The notes under the pieces are model-generated. The model was not told where the DNA came from and did no database searches. It saw nothing but the letters and a program-made list of their open reading frames with translations. From the NCBI RefSeq assembly GCF_026626745.1, contig NZ_JAPNJW010000001.1, positions 5,254,001-5,318,000 of the forward strand: DNA of 64,000 nt, given 5' to 3'. The position numbers and the translations under genes were made by a program. The DNA is from Nannocystis sp. RBIL2 (GTDB lineage: Bacteria > Myxococcota_A > Polyangia > Nannocystales > Nannocystaceae). Positions 21,030 to 29,607 of this stretch are shown here, piece after piece (position 1 is the stretch's first letter; every line of letters begins with the position of its first letter).

Positions 21030-22582
21030 AGCGACCGACGCAGCGCCTCTGGGTCTTGCGCCGCGCCCATCGCCGCCTCGAGCGACACCTTGCGCGCGCG
21101 GACCAGCGCCGCCAGCGACTGCTCGAGCGACACCATCCCGTCGGCCCGGCCGGTCTGGATGGCCGTGGCGATCTGGTGCCCGCGGCCCTCGCGGATCTGG
21201 GCCGCCACCGCCGCGGTCACCAGCATCTTTTCAAAGGCCACCGCGCGCTCGTTCCGCGACACCGGCACCAGCACCTGAGTCACGATCGCCTTCAGCGTGC
21301 CCGCCAGCTGCAAGCGCACCTGCGCCTGCTGGTGGCCGGAGAAGCCGTCGATGATGCGGTCGACCGCCATCGCCGCGCCGGCCGCGTGCAACGTCGACAG
21401 CACCAGGTGGCCCGTCTCCGCGGCCGTCAGCGCCGCCGAGATCGTCTCCGGGTCGCGCATCTCGCCGAGCAGGATGATGTCGGGCGCCTCGCGCAGCGAC
21501 GCGCGCAGCCCCTCGGCGAAGCTGGCCACGTCACGCCCCACCTCGCGCTGGTGGATCAGCGCCTTCTTGCTGGTGAACACGTGCTCGATCGGGTCCTCGA
21601 GCGTCACCACGTGCTTCGCCGCCGAGCGGTTGACGTGCTCCACCAGCGCCGCCAGCGTCGTCGACTTGCCCGAGCCCGTCGGCCCCGTGAACAGCACCAG
21701 CCCCGCCGGGTAGCCGACCAGCGACGTGAAGTCGTCCGGCAGGCCGAGCTCGGACAGCGTCGGCGCCTTGTCGCGCACCGGCCGGAGCGCCGCCGACAGC
21801 CCGCGCTGCTGGCGGAACACGTTGACGCGGAAGCGCAGGCCGCCGAGGTCGAGCGCAGTGTCGACGCTGCCCGCCGAGCGCAGCCGGGCCCGCTGCTCGG
21901 GCCCCAGCACCTTGGCGAACAGCGCGGCGATCGCCGCCTCCGACGCGGGCGTGCCGATCTCGCGCAGGTCGCCGGCGGTGCGCACCCGCGGCGCCAGGCC
22001 GGCCGAGAAGATCACGTCGGCCGCACCCTCCCAGTGGGCCCGCTGCAGCACGCCGCGCAGCTCGTCGGCCGCCCGCTGCGCGTCCTCGTCGGGCTCTTCG
22101 GACATGTCCTCGACGACAGGTTCCGGCACCACCGGCTGCGGCGCGGGCACCGGGGCCGCCGCGCTGCGCACCGGCGCCGGGCGCACGGGAGGCGGCGGCG
22201 CGGGGGCGCGGACCGGCGGCTGGTCGGGCACCGGGTGGCTGTCCTGAGGGCCAGGTCTCCCGGCACCTGTCCCGGCGGCCACCCGCGCCTTGGCCAGGCT
22301 CAGGTGGTAGCGCCCGCCGTCGATCTTGAGCTCGCCGGAGAAGCGCTGGCCCTCGAAGGTGTGCTCGACCTTGACCGACTTGCGGGCGTCGAGCTCCTGG
22401 CGCTGCTCCGGGGTGACGAGGTCCTCGAAGAACATCGCCACCATCTCGTGGCTGACCTTCGGCATCGACAGCGGCACGTCGGCGCCGGCGCGTTTGAGCG
22501 AGGGGACGCGTTCGGAGGCGAGGACCAGGCCGTCGGCCTTCTGGGCGTCGAGGATCTTGAGCAGCGAGTCGATCGCGGCCAT
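21026..22582 (-). CDS. PilT-like type IV pilus retraction ATPase with duplicated N-terminal region
   Basis: This encodes 518 residues; PilT itself has about 345-370. The ATPase core has Walker A GPTGSGKST (300-308), the Asp box VTLEDPIE, Walker B IILLGEMRDPETI and the His box GHLVLSTLHAAGA. In front of it are a PilT-type N-domain (about 175-265), a Pro-rich linker (about 102-165), and another N-domain-like module at 1-100 (ADGLVLASERVPSLKRAG). The enzyme should power pilus retraction or a related motor at the inner membrane. The linker contains an in-frame TGTCC palindrome (PVVEDM). TATACC lies six bases before the ATG. Being first in an operon with two envelope glycosyltransferases is unusual. 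Confidence 0.88.
   Translation of the reverse strand: MAAIDSLLKILDAQKADGLVLASERVPSLKRAGADVPLSMPKVSHEMVAMFFEDLVTPEQRQELDARKSVKVEHTFEGQRFSGELKIDGGRYHLSLAKARVAAGTGAGRPGPQDSHPVPDQPPVRAPAPPPPVRPAPVRSAAAPVPAPQPVVPEPVVEDMSEEPDEDAQRAADELRGVLQRAHWEGAADVIFSAGLAPRVRTAGDLREIGTPASEAAIAALFAKVLGPEQRARLRSAGSVDTALDLGGLRFRVNVFRQQRGLSAALRPVRDKAPTLSELGLPDDFTSLVGYPAGLVLFTGPTGSGKSTTLAALVEHVNRSAAKHVVTLEDPIEHVFTSKKALIHQREVGRDVASFAEGLRASLREAPDIILLGEMRDPETISAALTAAETGHLVLSTLHAAGAAMAVDRIIDGFSGHQQAQVRLQLAGTLKAIVTQVLVPVSRNERAVAFEKMLVTAAVAAQIREGRGHQIATAIQTGRADGMVSLEQSLAALVRARKVSLEAAMGAAQDPEALRRSL
22100..22120. repeat. TGTCC-type palindromic element (in CDS)
   Basis: GACATGTCC-TCGA-CGACAGG, one mismatch; in the Pro-rich linker of the PilT-like ATPase. 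Confidence 0.65.
22239..22255. repeat. TGTCC-type palindromic element (in CDS)
   Basis: CTGTCC-TGAG-GGCCAGG, one mismatch; marks the other end of the same linker. Confidence 0.55.
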
Positions 22583-22588
22583 GGCGCC

Positions 22589-22594
22589 GGTATA
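22589..22594 (-). promoter_or_regulatory. -10 box for a leaderless transcript of the PilT-like operon
   Basis: TATACC on the minus strand, then GGCGCC, then the ATG at 22582. Confidence 0.5.
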
Positions 22595-22669
22595 GCGCGA
22601 GGCGAGGTCTCCTCGCCAGTGCTCCCTGTCCGATGCGCGCCCAGCCGGGGCGTGGCATCGTCAGGGCGC

Positions 22670-23581
22670 ATGCACGTGTTTTATTCCGACCAGTTCGTGC
22701 TGCCGCTCCCGCCCGGCCACCGCTTCCCGATGGCCAAGTACGCCGCTCTGCGCGCGCGCGTGGCCGCCAGCGGCCTGGTCGACCCCTCCGAGATGCACGT
22801 GCCCGAGCGCGCCACCCGGGAGCAGCTCGCGCTGGCGCACGACCCCGGCTACGTCGATCGCGTCTGCCGCGGCGAGCTCAGCGCCCGCGAGCAGCGCGAG
22901 ATCGGCTTCCCCTGGTCCGAGGCCATGGTCGAGCGCTCGCTGCGGTCGACCGGCGCCACCATCGGCGCCTGCAGGGCCGCGCTGATCCACGGCAGCTTCG
23001 CCGTCAACCTGGCCGGCGGCACCCACCACGCCTCCCGCGACCACGGCGACGGCTACTGCGTGTTCAACGACAGCGCCGTGGCAGCCCGCGTCATGCAGGC
23101 CGAGCGCCGCGCCGACCGCGTCCTCGTCGTCGACTGCGACGTCCACCAGGGCGACGGCACCGCCAGCATCCTCGCCGACGACGACACCATCTTCACCTTC
23201 TCGATCCACGGCGCCAAGAACTACCCTTTCAAAAAGCAGACGAGCGACCTCGACATCGAACTGCCCGACCGCACCGGCGACGCCGACTACCTCGCAGCCC
23301 TGGACCGCGGCCTCACCGAGGCGCTCGCCCGCGCCCGCCCCGATTTCGCCATCTACCTCGCCGGCGCCGACCCCTACGAGGGCGACCGCCTCGGCCGCCT
23401 GGCCCTCACGAAAGAGGGCCTGGCGCGGCGTGACCGCATGGTTTTAAGGACATTGCGCGAAGCACATGTCCCGGCGGCCATCTCGATGGCCGGCGGCTAC
23501 GCCAAGGAGCTCGACGACGTGGTCGAGATCCACTTTAAAACGGTGAGCATCGCGGCGGAGATCTGCGACGACGGGCCGTGA
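22670..23581 (+). CDS. Histone deacetylase-family (class IV-like) Zn amidohydrolase
   Basis: This encodes 303 residues from the ATG at 22670. The HDAC/acetoin-utilisation fold shows GGTHHASRDHGDGYCVFND with the catalytic pair H119/H120, zinc ligands D156 and H159 in DCDVHQGDGT, and D234 in AGADPYEGD. C-terminal SMAGGYAKE fits. The compact length and motif forms match the bacterial HDAC11-like (class IV) group, which removes acyl groups from lysines or polyamines. It is cytoplasmic with no signal. It is divergent from the PilT-like operon (87 bases between starts) and convergent with a lipoprotein gene. Several rare AT-rich codons (TTT AAA, TTTAAG) occur near its 3' end. Confidence 0.92.
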   Translation: MHVFYSDQFVLPLPPGHRFPMAKYAALRARVAASGLVDPSEMHVPERATREQLALAHDPGYVDRVCRGELSAREQREIGFPWSEAMVERSLRSTGATIGACRAALIHGSFAVNLAGGTHHASRDHGDGYCVFNDSAVAARVMQAERRADRVLVVDCDVHQGDGTASILADDDTIFTFSIHGAKNYPFKKQTSDLDIELPDRTGDADYLAALDRGLTEALARARPDFAIYLAGADPYEGDRLGRLALTKEGLARRDRMVLRTLREAHVPAAISMAGGYAKELDDVVEIHFKTVSIAAEICDDGP

Positions 23582-23604
23582 GCCGTCGGCACCACTGCGG
23601 CGAG

Positions 23605-23641
23605 CAGGCCGGGCGTCGCCGCGAATCGACAGCCCGGCCTG
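23605..23641. terminator. Stem-loop between convergent genes
   Basis: A perfect 10-bp inverted repeat CAGGCCGGGC/GCCCGGCCTG with a 17-base loop lies between the stops at 23581 (+) and 23657 (-). There is no T-tract on either side, so termination strength is uncertain; the position fits a bidirectional terminator. Confidence 0.5.
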
Positions 23642-23656
23642 AAGAGTAGCGACAGC

Positions 23657-24043
23657 TCACCAGTCCTCGCACGGCACGCACGTCGAGATATGCGCCTCCC
23701 ACCCGGTGCATTCTTTCGGACACCAGGCCCCGGTCCCGAAGCAGGTACGCTTCATGATGTTGTTGACCCGGCCGTTCGCGCAGGTGCCACAGGCATGAAA
23801 CGCGTGGCTGTATTCCATGTACTGGTCGCTGCAAGGATCGGCGGCCGGTTCGACCGGCGCCGCCAGATCCTCGAGCCCGTCGTCGACGGAGAGCTGCCGC
23901 TCGGGCGCCTCTTCCTCCGCGCCTGCCAGCTCTTCGGGGTCGATCCGCGCCTCTTCCTCGGCGACGAGGCTCGCCTCGTCGCAGCCGCCGATCGCCAGCG
24001 AAAACATCATCACGCCCAGTCCGGCCAACATCTTCTTCGTCAT
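23657..24043 (-). CDS. Cys-rich lipoprotein of unknown function
   Basis: This encodes 128 residues. A lipoprotein signal ends in AIGGC (C20). The middle is acidic. The C-terminal part has eight cysteines (PCSDQY, ACGTCANG, TCFGTGAWCPKEC, TCVPCEDW), likely disulphide-paired on the cell surface. The start is supported by AAGGAGA eight bases before the ATG. This is one of the clearest Shine-Dalgarno sites in the window. Single gene; no family recognised. Confidence 0.8.
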   Translation of the reverse strand: MTKKMLAGLGVMMFSLAIGGCDEASLVAEEEARIDPEELAGAEEEAPERQLSVDDGLEDLAAPVEPAADPCSDQYMEYSHAFHACGTCANGRVNNIMKRTCFGTGAWCPKECTGWEAHISTCVPCEDW

Positions 24044-24329
24044 GGATCGTTCTCCTTACGGTTCGGTTCGGTCGGTGAGCCCGTTCCCGGGCCTTCCTGG
24101 GGGATGACAGGTGCGGTGATTCGTTGTCGCATCGCCCTGCGCAAAAAAACGGCGCCGCGCATTCGCACGGGCCGTGCATTCGGAATCACGAACTGTGCTG
24201 CGAGAAAATAGCGGACTCGACCATTCGGTGTCCTGCGAATGGCCCCGAGCGAAACCGGCGTACCGATTGCGGCGACCGGAGCATTCGCGCCGCCCTCGCA
24301 GCGGCCCTCCGTCCTCCTGGCGAGAAGAA

Positions 24330-24971
24330 TCAGCCCTCGCACTTCATCGAGATCTCGCGAAAGACATCAGGCACCGGCTGCTCGCAGATCGTACTGGCCG
24401 AGCCGAGCTGCGCGTAGCAGGCCTCGATCCCGCCGTCGTCGGCGCAGGCGAGCGGCGCGATGCAGGCCACGAACGCCGCGAAGGCCTCGGTCTGGCAGGC
24501 CACGAACGCCCCGTTCTGCGGGTCGGCCGCGAACACCTCGCAGGTGCACGCGTCCTCCTCCGGCGTGGTGCCGTTCGCCTCCAGGCACTCGCGCAAGGTC
24601 GGATAGTCGCCCGCCTCGACCGAGCAGCCGCAGCTCCACGCCTGCATCTCGACCTGCAGCGCATTGCCCTCGGCGCAATTTTTAAAGATCTGCGGGTCGC
24701 CCTCGCTCGTCGTGCCCGATTCGTCAGTCGTTGCGCCTGAGCCGGCGCTCGTCGTGGCCGATCCCTCCGTCGTCGCGCCCGGCTCCTCGCTGGTCGTGCT
24801 GGTGCTCTCTGCGAGCGACGTGCTGGTGGGCGCATCGCTCGTGGTCGTCGTCGTGCTCTGCGTGGTGGCCTCGGTCGAGGCGCCGTCGCCGTCCGGGGCG
24901 CCTGGATCGGCGCAAGAGGCCAGCGCTCCAAAGAAGACGATGATGTGAGGCGTTTTCGAACGCTTGTGCAT
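24330..24971 (-). CDS. Cys-rich lipoprotein with Ser/Thr-rich linker
   Basis: Start chosen at the ATG 24971 because GGAGGAG lies seven bases upstream; the longer frame to 25007 has no ribosome site. The product has 213 residues with a signal peptide ending ALASC (C20). A Ser/Thr/Glu/Gly linker of about 65 residues (TTQSTTTTTSD...TTSAGSG) follows, then a C-terminal domain with about ten cysteines spaced as in a small disulphide-rich fold. Similar linkers occur in the lipoproteins at 41728 and 60751. Function unknown; a surface-exposed protein is likely. A short AT-rich run encodes IFKN. Confidence 0.8.
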   Translation of the reverse strand: MHKRSKTPHIIVFFGALASCADPGAPDGDGASTEATTQSTTTTTSDAPTSTSLAESTSTTSEEPGATTEGSATTSAGSGATTDESGTTSEGDPQIFKNCAEGNALQVEMQAWSCGCSVEAGDYPTLRECLEANGTTPEEDACTCEVFAADPQNGAFVACQTEAFAAFVACIAPLACADDGGIEACYAQLGSASTICEQPVPDVFREISMKCEG

Positions 24972-25125
24972 GCTCGAGCTCCTCCGCCGCGCAGGCGGCG
25001 GGGTCACGGCGATCGTGGGACCGCCTCACTCGAGAGAGGCGCGCTGCGCCCGCAGTCGCATCGCTCGCGGCGATTTCTTTTCATCGCAAGCGCGAGCGTA
25101 CTCGCGCGGGCTCCCCCGCAGCGTT

Positions 25126-26136
25126 TCACGCCCGGCGCACGCGCACCCCGAGCTCCTGCAGGCGGCGGAGCACGTACTCCGGCTCGAGCAGGCTCTCCGG
25201 GTGATACAGCCCCGGCCCCGGCGCGGGCCCGCCCGCGAGCCCGAGCAGCCGCTCCGTGGCGAGCGCGGCCCCGTGCGCGCTGAGGTTCGCGTACACGTCG
25301 CCATCGATCAATTCATAGCGAGCCTGCACCGGCTCCCCGTCGCGACCCTCGCCGGCGATCTCCACAATGAGCTCGGTCGACGGCGCCGCATCGGAGACCT
25401 TGTCACGCCCGGCGAAGTCGACGCGCAACGACCTCGCGCCCAGCGCCCCCGCCAGGCTCACCACGTCGAGCAGCGGCAGCGCCTGCGCCTGGCGCGTCAC
25501 GCCGCCGACGTCGACCACCTCTCGCAGCGCCTCCTGGCCTCCGACCCACCGCCACAGCCCGTCGCGGCGGATCAGCGCGCTCGGGCACTCCTCCGTCAGC
25601 CGCACGAAGTCGGCCTGCGACGCCGGCCCGCCCTGATCGTCGGCGTCGACCACCCCCACCAATGCGATCGACTCGACTCTTTTAAAAAACCTCTCGCGGG
25701 CGAAGTGCAGCGCCGCGAGCGTACCGACGCCGCCGAACACGTGCCCGAGCACCAAGATCGGCGCGCTGTGCGGGCGCTGCACGTAATGCGCGAGCTCCGG
25801 ACCGATCTCGAACGCGAAGCTGGCGAACGACACATACGGAGTCTGCCGCGCCTGCGCATACTTCAATGAGTTCAACCACGGGTCTTTGAGCAGCGTGACC
25901 ACGGCGCTGAAGCTCGGGCTCGGCTCGAGGCCGAGGTCTTCGCGCGACAGGTCGACGCTGGACGCCGTCGTCGGCCCGCCGATCTGCGCCGCCACTGCGG
26001 CCGCCTTCTCGGCGTTGCGCGCCGCGATCACGATCGGCAGGTCGGGCTGCAGGCGGCGCAGCGTGCGAGCGACGCGGCTACCGACCGCCCCGGAGCCACC
26101 GAGCAACAACACCGGATTCTTCATGGATGCGGACAT
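25126..26136 (-). CDS. Saccharopine dehydrogenase-like NAD(P)-binding reductase (paralogue 1)
   Basis: This encodes 336 residues. The N-terminal Rossmann fold has LLGGSGAVGSRVA (10-22), followed by IVIAARNAEKA and SSVDLSRED. The C-terminal part resembles the saccharopine-reductase alpha/beta domain. It is paralogous along its whole length to the product of the upstream gene (26175-27185), sharing LLGLAGGP and the C-terminal RRA. AAGGAG lies 9 bases before the ATG. It probably reduces or oxidises a small carbonyl/amine substrate, or an enoyl lipid as in trans-acting SDR-like reductases. It lies 38 bases downstream of its paralogue in one operon controlled by the TetR gene. Confidence 0.8.
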   Translation of the reverse strand: MSASMKNPVLLLGGSGAVGSRVARTLRRLQPDLPIVIAARNAEKAAAVAAQIGGPTTASSVDLSREDLGLEPSPSFSAVVTLLKDPWLNSLKYAQARQTPYVSFASFAFEIGPELAHYVQRPHSAPILVLGHVFGGVGTLAALHFARERFFKRVESIALVGVVDADDQGGPASQADFVRLTEECPSALIRRDGLWRWVGGQEALREVVDVGGVTRQAQALPLLDVVSLAGALGARSLRVDFAGRDKVSDAAPSTELIVEIAGEGRDGEPVQARYELIDGDVYANLSAHGAALATERLLGLAGGPAPGPGLYHPESLLEPEYVLRRLQELGVRVRRA

Positions 26137-26174
26137 ACGAATGAGCTCCTTTCATGCGTTTTTTTTCAGATGGC

Positions 26175-27185
26175 TCAGGCGCGGCGGATCTGGGTGCCGA
26201 ACTCCACCAGGCGGCCGAGCAGGTGCTCGGGCTCGATGATGACGTGCGGCAGGTACAGCCCGGGCGGCACCGGCGGCCCGCCGGCGAGGCCGAGGAGGCG
26301 CTCGACGCCGACGGCCACGCCCACCGCGGTGATCGGCGCCTGGCCCTGCGGATGCACCAGCTCCTGGCGCACCGTGACGGTGGTGCCGTCGCTGCGGGTG
26401 CCGGTGATCTCGAGGATGATTTCTGTCGAGAACGGCTCGCCGCGCCGGCGACTGGACGACTCGCCGAGAGCGAAGACGCTGCGGATCGATCTCGCCCCGG
26501 TGGCGGTGGCGAGGCTCAGGACGTCGAGGAGCGAGTAGCCCTGACCGGTCAACTCGCGCCCGTCGACGGCCTTGAACACGCGCGACCCGGCCTCGCCGCC
26601 GACCCACTTCCACTGCCCGTCGACGAGTTGGAGCGCGCTCGTCACCGCCTTCGTCTGCCGCTCGAGGTCGGCGTACGCCGCAGGCCCGCCGACGTCCTGC
26701 TCGTCGAGGACGGCGGCCAGCTCGATCGCCTCCACGCTGCGGAACTCGCGGGCGAGCTGCACGGCAGCCAGAGTGGCCGCGCCGGCCAGCCAGTAGCCGT
26801 CGAGGAGGATCGGCGCGCTCTTCGGCCGGGCCACGTACAGCCCGACCAGCGGCGCGAGCTCGAACGCCGCCGTCGAGATCTCGAGGTACGGCACGCCGCG
26901 CGCCTGCGCGAACTCCAGCGAGTGCAGCGTGTCGTCCTTCAAGAACATCACCACCGCGCTGAAGGCCCTCTCCGCGGGCTGACCGAGGTCGGCGCGCGCG
27001 AGATCGACGACCACCGCGTCGGCGTTGCCGAGCTCGTCGGCCACTGCGCGGGCCTTGAGGAAGTCGCGCCCGCCGATCGCTATCGGCAGGTCGGGGTGGA
27101 GGCGACGGAGGAACTTCGCGGCGATCGAGCCGACGACGCCCGAGCCGCCGACGATGAGGACAGGTGCCTTCGTGGTCGTGGTCAT
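26175..27185 (-). CDS. Saccharopine dehydrogenase-like NAD(P)-binding reductase (paralogue 2)
   Basis: This encodes 336 residues from the ATG at 27185, with AGGGAG eight bases upstream; the frame is open further but the region upstream is the regulatory intergenic space. Motifs: VLIVGGSGVVGSIAAKFL (Rossmann glycine loop), IAIGGRDFLKA, VVDLARADL, then a mixed alpha/beta domain ending in FGTQIRRA. It has the same length and layout as the next gene, consistent with an ancient tandem duplication. It is divergent from the TetR gene, with a double operator in between, so it is probably repressed by it. Confidence 0.85.
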   Translation of the reverse strand: MTTTTKAPVLIVGGSGVVGSIAAKFLRRLHPDLPIAIGGRDFLKARAVADELGNADAVVVDLARADLGQPAERAFSAVVMFLKDDTLHSLEFAQARGVPYLEISTAAFELAPLVGLYVARPKSAPILLDGYWLAGAATLAAVQLAREFRSVEAIELAAVLDEQDVGGPAAYADLERQTKAVTSALQLVDGQWKWVGGEAGSRVFKAVDGRELTGQGYSLLDVLSLATATGARSIRSVFALGESSSRRRGEPFSTEIILEITGTRSDGTTVTVRQELVHPQGQAPITAVGVAVGVERLLGLAGGPPVPPGLYLPHVIIEPEHLLGRLVEFGTQIRRA

Positions 27186-27256
27186 GACAAAAAACTCCCT
27201 TCGCGCGGCAGCCGGACCGCCGCGGTTCGCTCGTGGCGCCTCGCTGGCGCTGCAAT

Positions 27257-27283
27257 TTACTCTTAGTAAGTTACGGATGGTAA
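27257..27283. promoter_or_regulatory. Tandem TetR-type operator
   Basis: TTAC-N5-GTAA-G-TTAC-N5-GTAA: two inverted repeats of 13 bases separated by one base (27257-27269 and 27271-27283). They lie between the divergent TetR and reductase genes. This is one of the few AT-rich spots here, so chance occurrence is unlikely. Confidence 0.75.
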
Positions 27284-27354
27284 TATGGCCCGACGGTGCT
27301 ACTGTCAAGGACGGCCGCGCAGAAAGCCTCGCGCGGTGCGCCAGACCCGGGACC

Positions 27355-27936
27355 ATGACGGAGACCACCACCAAGCGGCTGCCCAAGGCCGAGCGGCGCA
27401 CGCAGCTGCTCGCGACTGCGCAGCAGATCGTGCGCGAGGAGGGGACCGACGCGCTGACGCTCGGCCACCTCGCCGAGCGCGCCGGCGTCAGCAAGCCGAT
27501 CACCTACGGCCACTTCCAGACGCGCTCGGGCCTGCTCGTCGCGCTGGCCCGCGAGCTCGACGACCGCCACATCGAGGCGCTGCACGGGGCCCTGAAGCGC
27601 ACGCGCCCGCGCCTGCCCGAGGTCGCCCGCGTGATCAGCAGCGCCTACATGCACTGCTACGTCACCGTCGGCCCGGAGTGGCTGGCGATCCTCGCCGCCC
27701 TGCAGGGCGACAGCGAGTCCGAGGCCGTGGCGCAAGAGCTACAGGACCGCTACGTCACGATCTACCGCGACGCCCTGGCCCCGTTCTCCTCCTTGCCGCC
27801 CCGCGAGCTGCAGCGCCGCTGCGTCGCCATCATCGGCGCGGCCGAGGCCCTCGGCCGCGAGCTGTTCCGCGGCCGCCTCGACGAGCCCGCCGCCGCCACG
27901 ACCCTCGCTTCGCTGATCGTCGCCTGGCTGTCGTGA
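27355..27936 (+). CDS. TetR-family transcriptional regulator
   Basis: This encodes 193 residues from the ATG at 27355. The N-terminal helix-turn-helix spans about residues 12-55: RRTQLLATAQQIVREEG, TLGHLAERAGVSKPITYGHF. The C-terminal helical domain binds an unknown ligand. It is divergent from the two reductases, with the tandem palindrome at 27257-27283 between them, so it very probably represses both itself and the reductase operon. The ligand may be the substrate of those enzymes. Confidence 0.92.
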   Translation: MTETTTKRLPKAERRTQLLATAQQIVREEGTDALTLGHLAERAGVSKPITYGHFQTRSGLLVALARELDDRHIEALHGALKRTRPRLPEVARVISSAYMHCYVTVGPEWLAILAALQGDSESEAVAQELQDRYVTIYRDALAPFSSLPPRELQRRCVAIIGAAEALGRELFRGRLDEPAAATTLASLIVAWLS

Positions 27937-27975
27937 TCGAATCGTCACCTGCCCTCGCGGACAGCCTCGACGCCA

Positions 27976-29379
27976 TCACCGCAAGCGGTCGAGCTCGCCG
28001 GTGCAGTCGAGCGTCGCGCCGTCCTTGAGCGGCACCGACGTCATCCCCACGGCGTCACGCTCGACCCCCATCGCCCGCGCGATCGACACCAGCAGGCGGT
28101 TGTGCGGCGGCCCTTGCAGCTCGTCGCCGAGCAGCCCGGGCACCACGTTCGTCTGTCGCCAGTAGATGTAGCGCCCTGGCTTGTCGAAGTAGCCGGTGCC
28201 GCCGGCCAGCACCACGGGCACGTGATGCAGCTGGTGCTCCGGAGTCCCGAGCTCGCTCGACCACACCACCAGAGTGTCGTCGAGCAGCGTCCCGCCGGCG
28301 CTCGGGATGTCCTCGAGGACATCCAGCAACCTCGCCACGTCCTCCGCGTGGTAGCGGCCGAAGTTCGTCATCACCTGCGCGGCCACCGGGTCCGACGACA
28401 CCGCGTGGGCGAAGTCGTTGTGGATGTCCCCTGGCGGCGCGCCGACCTGTTCGTTGCGGAGTCCCCACAGCGCCAGCACCGCGACGCGGGTGAGATCGCA
28501 CGACAGCGCCAGCGCGGTCAGCGTCGTGAACAGCTCAGTCCGCTGGTCGTACCACTCGGGATCTTCCCAGGGCGCCACCTCCCCGGGCGGCGCCGGTACG
28601 ACACATGTCTTTTGGGACAGCGTCTCGAGCTGCAGCTCGAGCGCGCGCAGCAGGTCGCGGTGCTGCTCGACCTTGAGGCGGTCGGCCGCGCCGAGGCGGG
28701 GCGCGACCGCCGAGAATTGCGCGCGCGCCAGCTCGACCACCTGGCGCTGGCGGGCGCGCATCGCCGCCACATCGGTCGGCAGCGGCGCGCCGCCGGGCCC
28801 GTCGGGGAACAGCCGCGTGTACAGCTCGGCCGGCTCGTAGATGTACGGCAGCGTCTTGCCGCTCGCGTCGTACGAGTACGGCCAGCTGCCGTGCGACACC
28901 TGCAGCGACGCGATCTGGCCCGCCTCGGCGATCGCCGACGCCACGATCTGATCGATCGACGGCCCCTGCGCGTGCGCCGGTCCGTCCTCGAGCTCCACCG
29001 CCTGCGTCCCCGTCAGCGCCGTCGCGTGTCCTTCTTTGTGCTCGTTGAGCGCGGTCGTCAGGCCCACCGCGTTGCCGAGCCCGTCGAGGATCGACAGGCG
29101 CGCGCGGTGGCGGTGGAGTGGTTGCAAGATCTCGCTGAACTCGGGCGCAGCGAGCGGCGACAGCGGCACCTCCCAGTCCTCGTCTTCGGGCAGCGCGCCG
29201 GGGCGCATGCGCCAGCGCGGGTACACCGCGCCGTGCTCCGTCATCACCACCAGCAGGCGTCGCACCGGCGCCTCCGCCTGCGCTCGCGCGCCGCGCGGCA
29301 GCAGCGAGGGCAGACACAGCGCGCCGAGCCCGAGCCCGAGCCCGCCGCGCAGCCACGTGCGACGCGACGTCGACGTCAC
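27976..29379 (-). CDS. DUF1552 family Tat-exported protein
   Basis: This encodes 467 residues from the GTG at 29379, chosen because GGAGG lies upstream at correct distance and the product then begins with a Tat signal (TSTSRRTWLRGGLGLGLGAL, twin arginines at residues 6-7). A longer open frame exists but is Arg-rich and unlikely. The body matches DUF1552 (FLSHG/MTEHGAVYP start, SLQVSH, SIDQIVA, DDTLVVWSSELG, HHVPVVLAGG), a family abundant in planctomycetes and myxobacteria and usually encoded next to a DUF1592-type cytochrome protein. That partner is absent here. Related in fold to sulfatase/alkaline-phosphatase-like DUF1501 proteins. Function unknown. Confidence 0.9.
   Translation of the reverse strand: MTSTSRRTWLRGGLGLGLGALCLPSLLPRGARAQAEAPVRRLLVVMTEHGAVYPRWRMRPGALPEDEDWEVPLSPLAAPEFSEILQPLHRHRARLSILDGLGNAVGLTTALNEHKEGHATALTGTQAVELEDGPAHAQGPSIDQIVASAIAEAGQIASLQVSHGSWPYSYDASGKTLPYIYEPAELYTRLFPDGPGGAPLPTDVAAMRARQRQVVELARAQFSAVAPRLGAADRLKVEQHRDLLRALELQLETLSQKTCVVPAPPGEVAPWEDPEWYDQRTELFTTLTALALSCDLTRVAVLALWGLRNEQVGAPPGDIHNDFAHAVSSDPVAAQVMTNFGRYHAEDVARLLDVLEDIPSAGGTLLDDTLVVWSSELGTPEHQLHHVPVVLAGGTGYFDKPGRYIYWRQTNVVPGLLGDELQGPPHNRLLVSIARAMGVERDAVGMTSVPLKDGATLDCTGELDRLR
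28305..28324. repeat. TGTCC-N4-GGACA palindromic element, perfect 20-bp palindrome (in CDS)
   Basis: GGATGTCC-TCGA-GGACATCC, fully self-complementary; encodes DVLEDI in the DUF1552 protein. Confidence 0.85.
28604..28620. repeat. TGTCC-type palindromic element (in CDS)
   Basis: CATGTCT-TTTG-GGACAG; G-U pairing would keep the RNA stem. Encodes LSQKTC on the minus strand. Confidence 0.55.
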
Positions 29380-29569
29380 CTCGCCTCCGTCGCGCCGAGC
29401 AAGTCCGCGCGTGCTCGCGCGCGCACGATCGCGCTCGCGTGTGGGCCCGCGGCGGGTCGCGTGTCGGTCCTGCGGACATGCACATGCATCACTCGCGCGA
29501 CCATCGCTTGTCACCCTACGAGCCGCGTCGCGGTGGGTCAAGGCGCGCGACGCTCACCATGAGAGAGCG

Positions 29570-29599
29570 TTGACACGTTCGCGCGGGCTTCTCTAAATT
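29570..29599 (+). promoter_or_regulatory. Sigma-70 type promoter of the STAS operon
   Basis: TTGACA (29570-29575), 18-base spacer, TAAATT (29594-29599). The GTG start at 29608 is eight bases after the -10 box, so the transcript should be leaderless. This is the best vegetative promoter on the plus strand of this window. Confidence 0.75.
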
Positions 29600-29607
29600 G
29601 CCAGGCA

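Noticed and set aside
24040..24342. A 100-codon minus-strand frame between two lipoprotein genes
   Set aside because: Ends inside the start region of the next gene and would cover its Shine-Dalgarno site; no family features.
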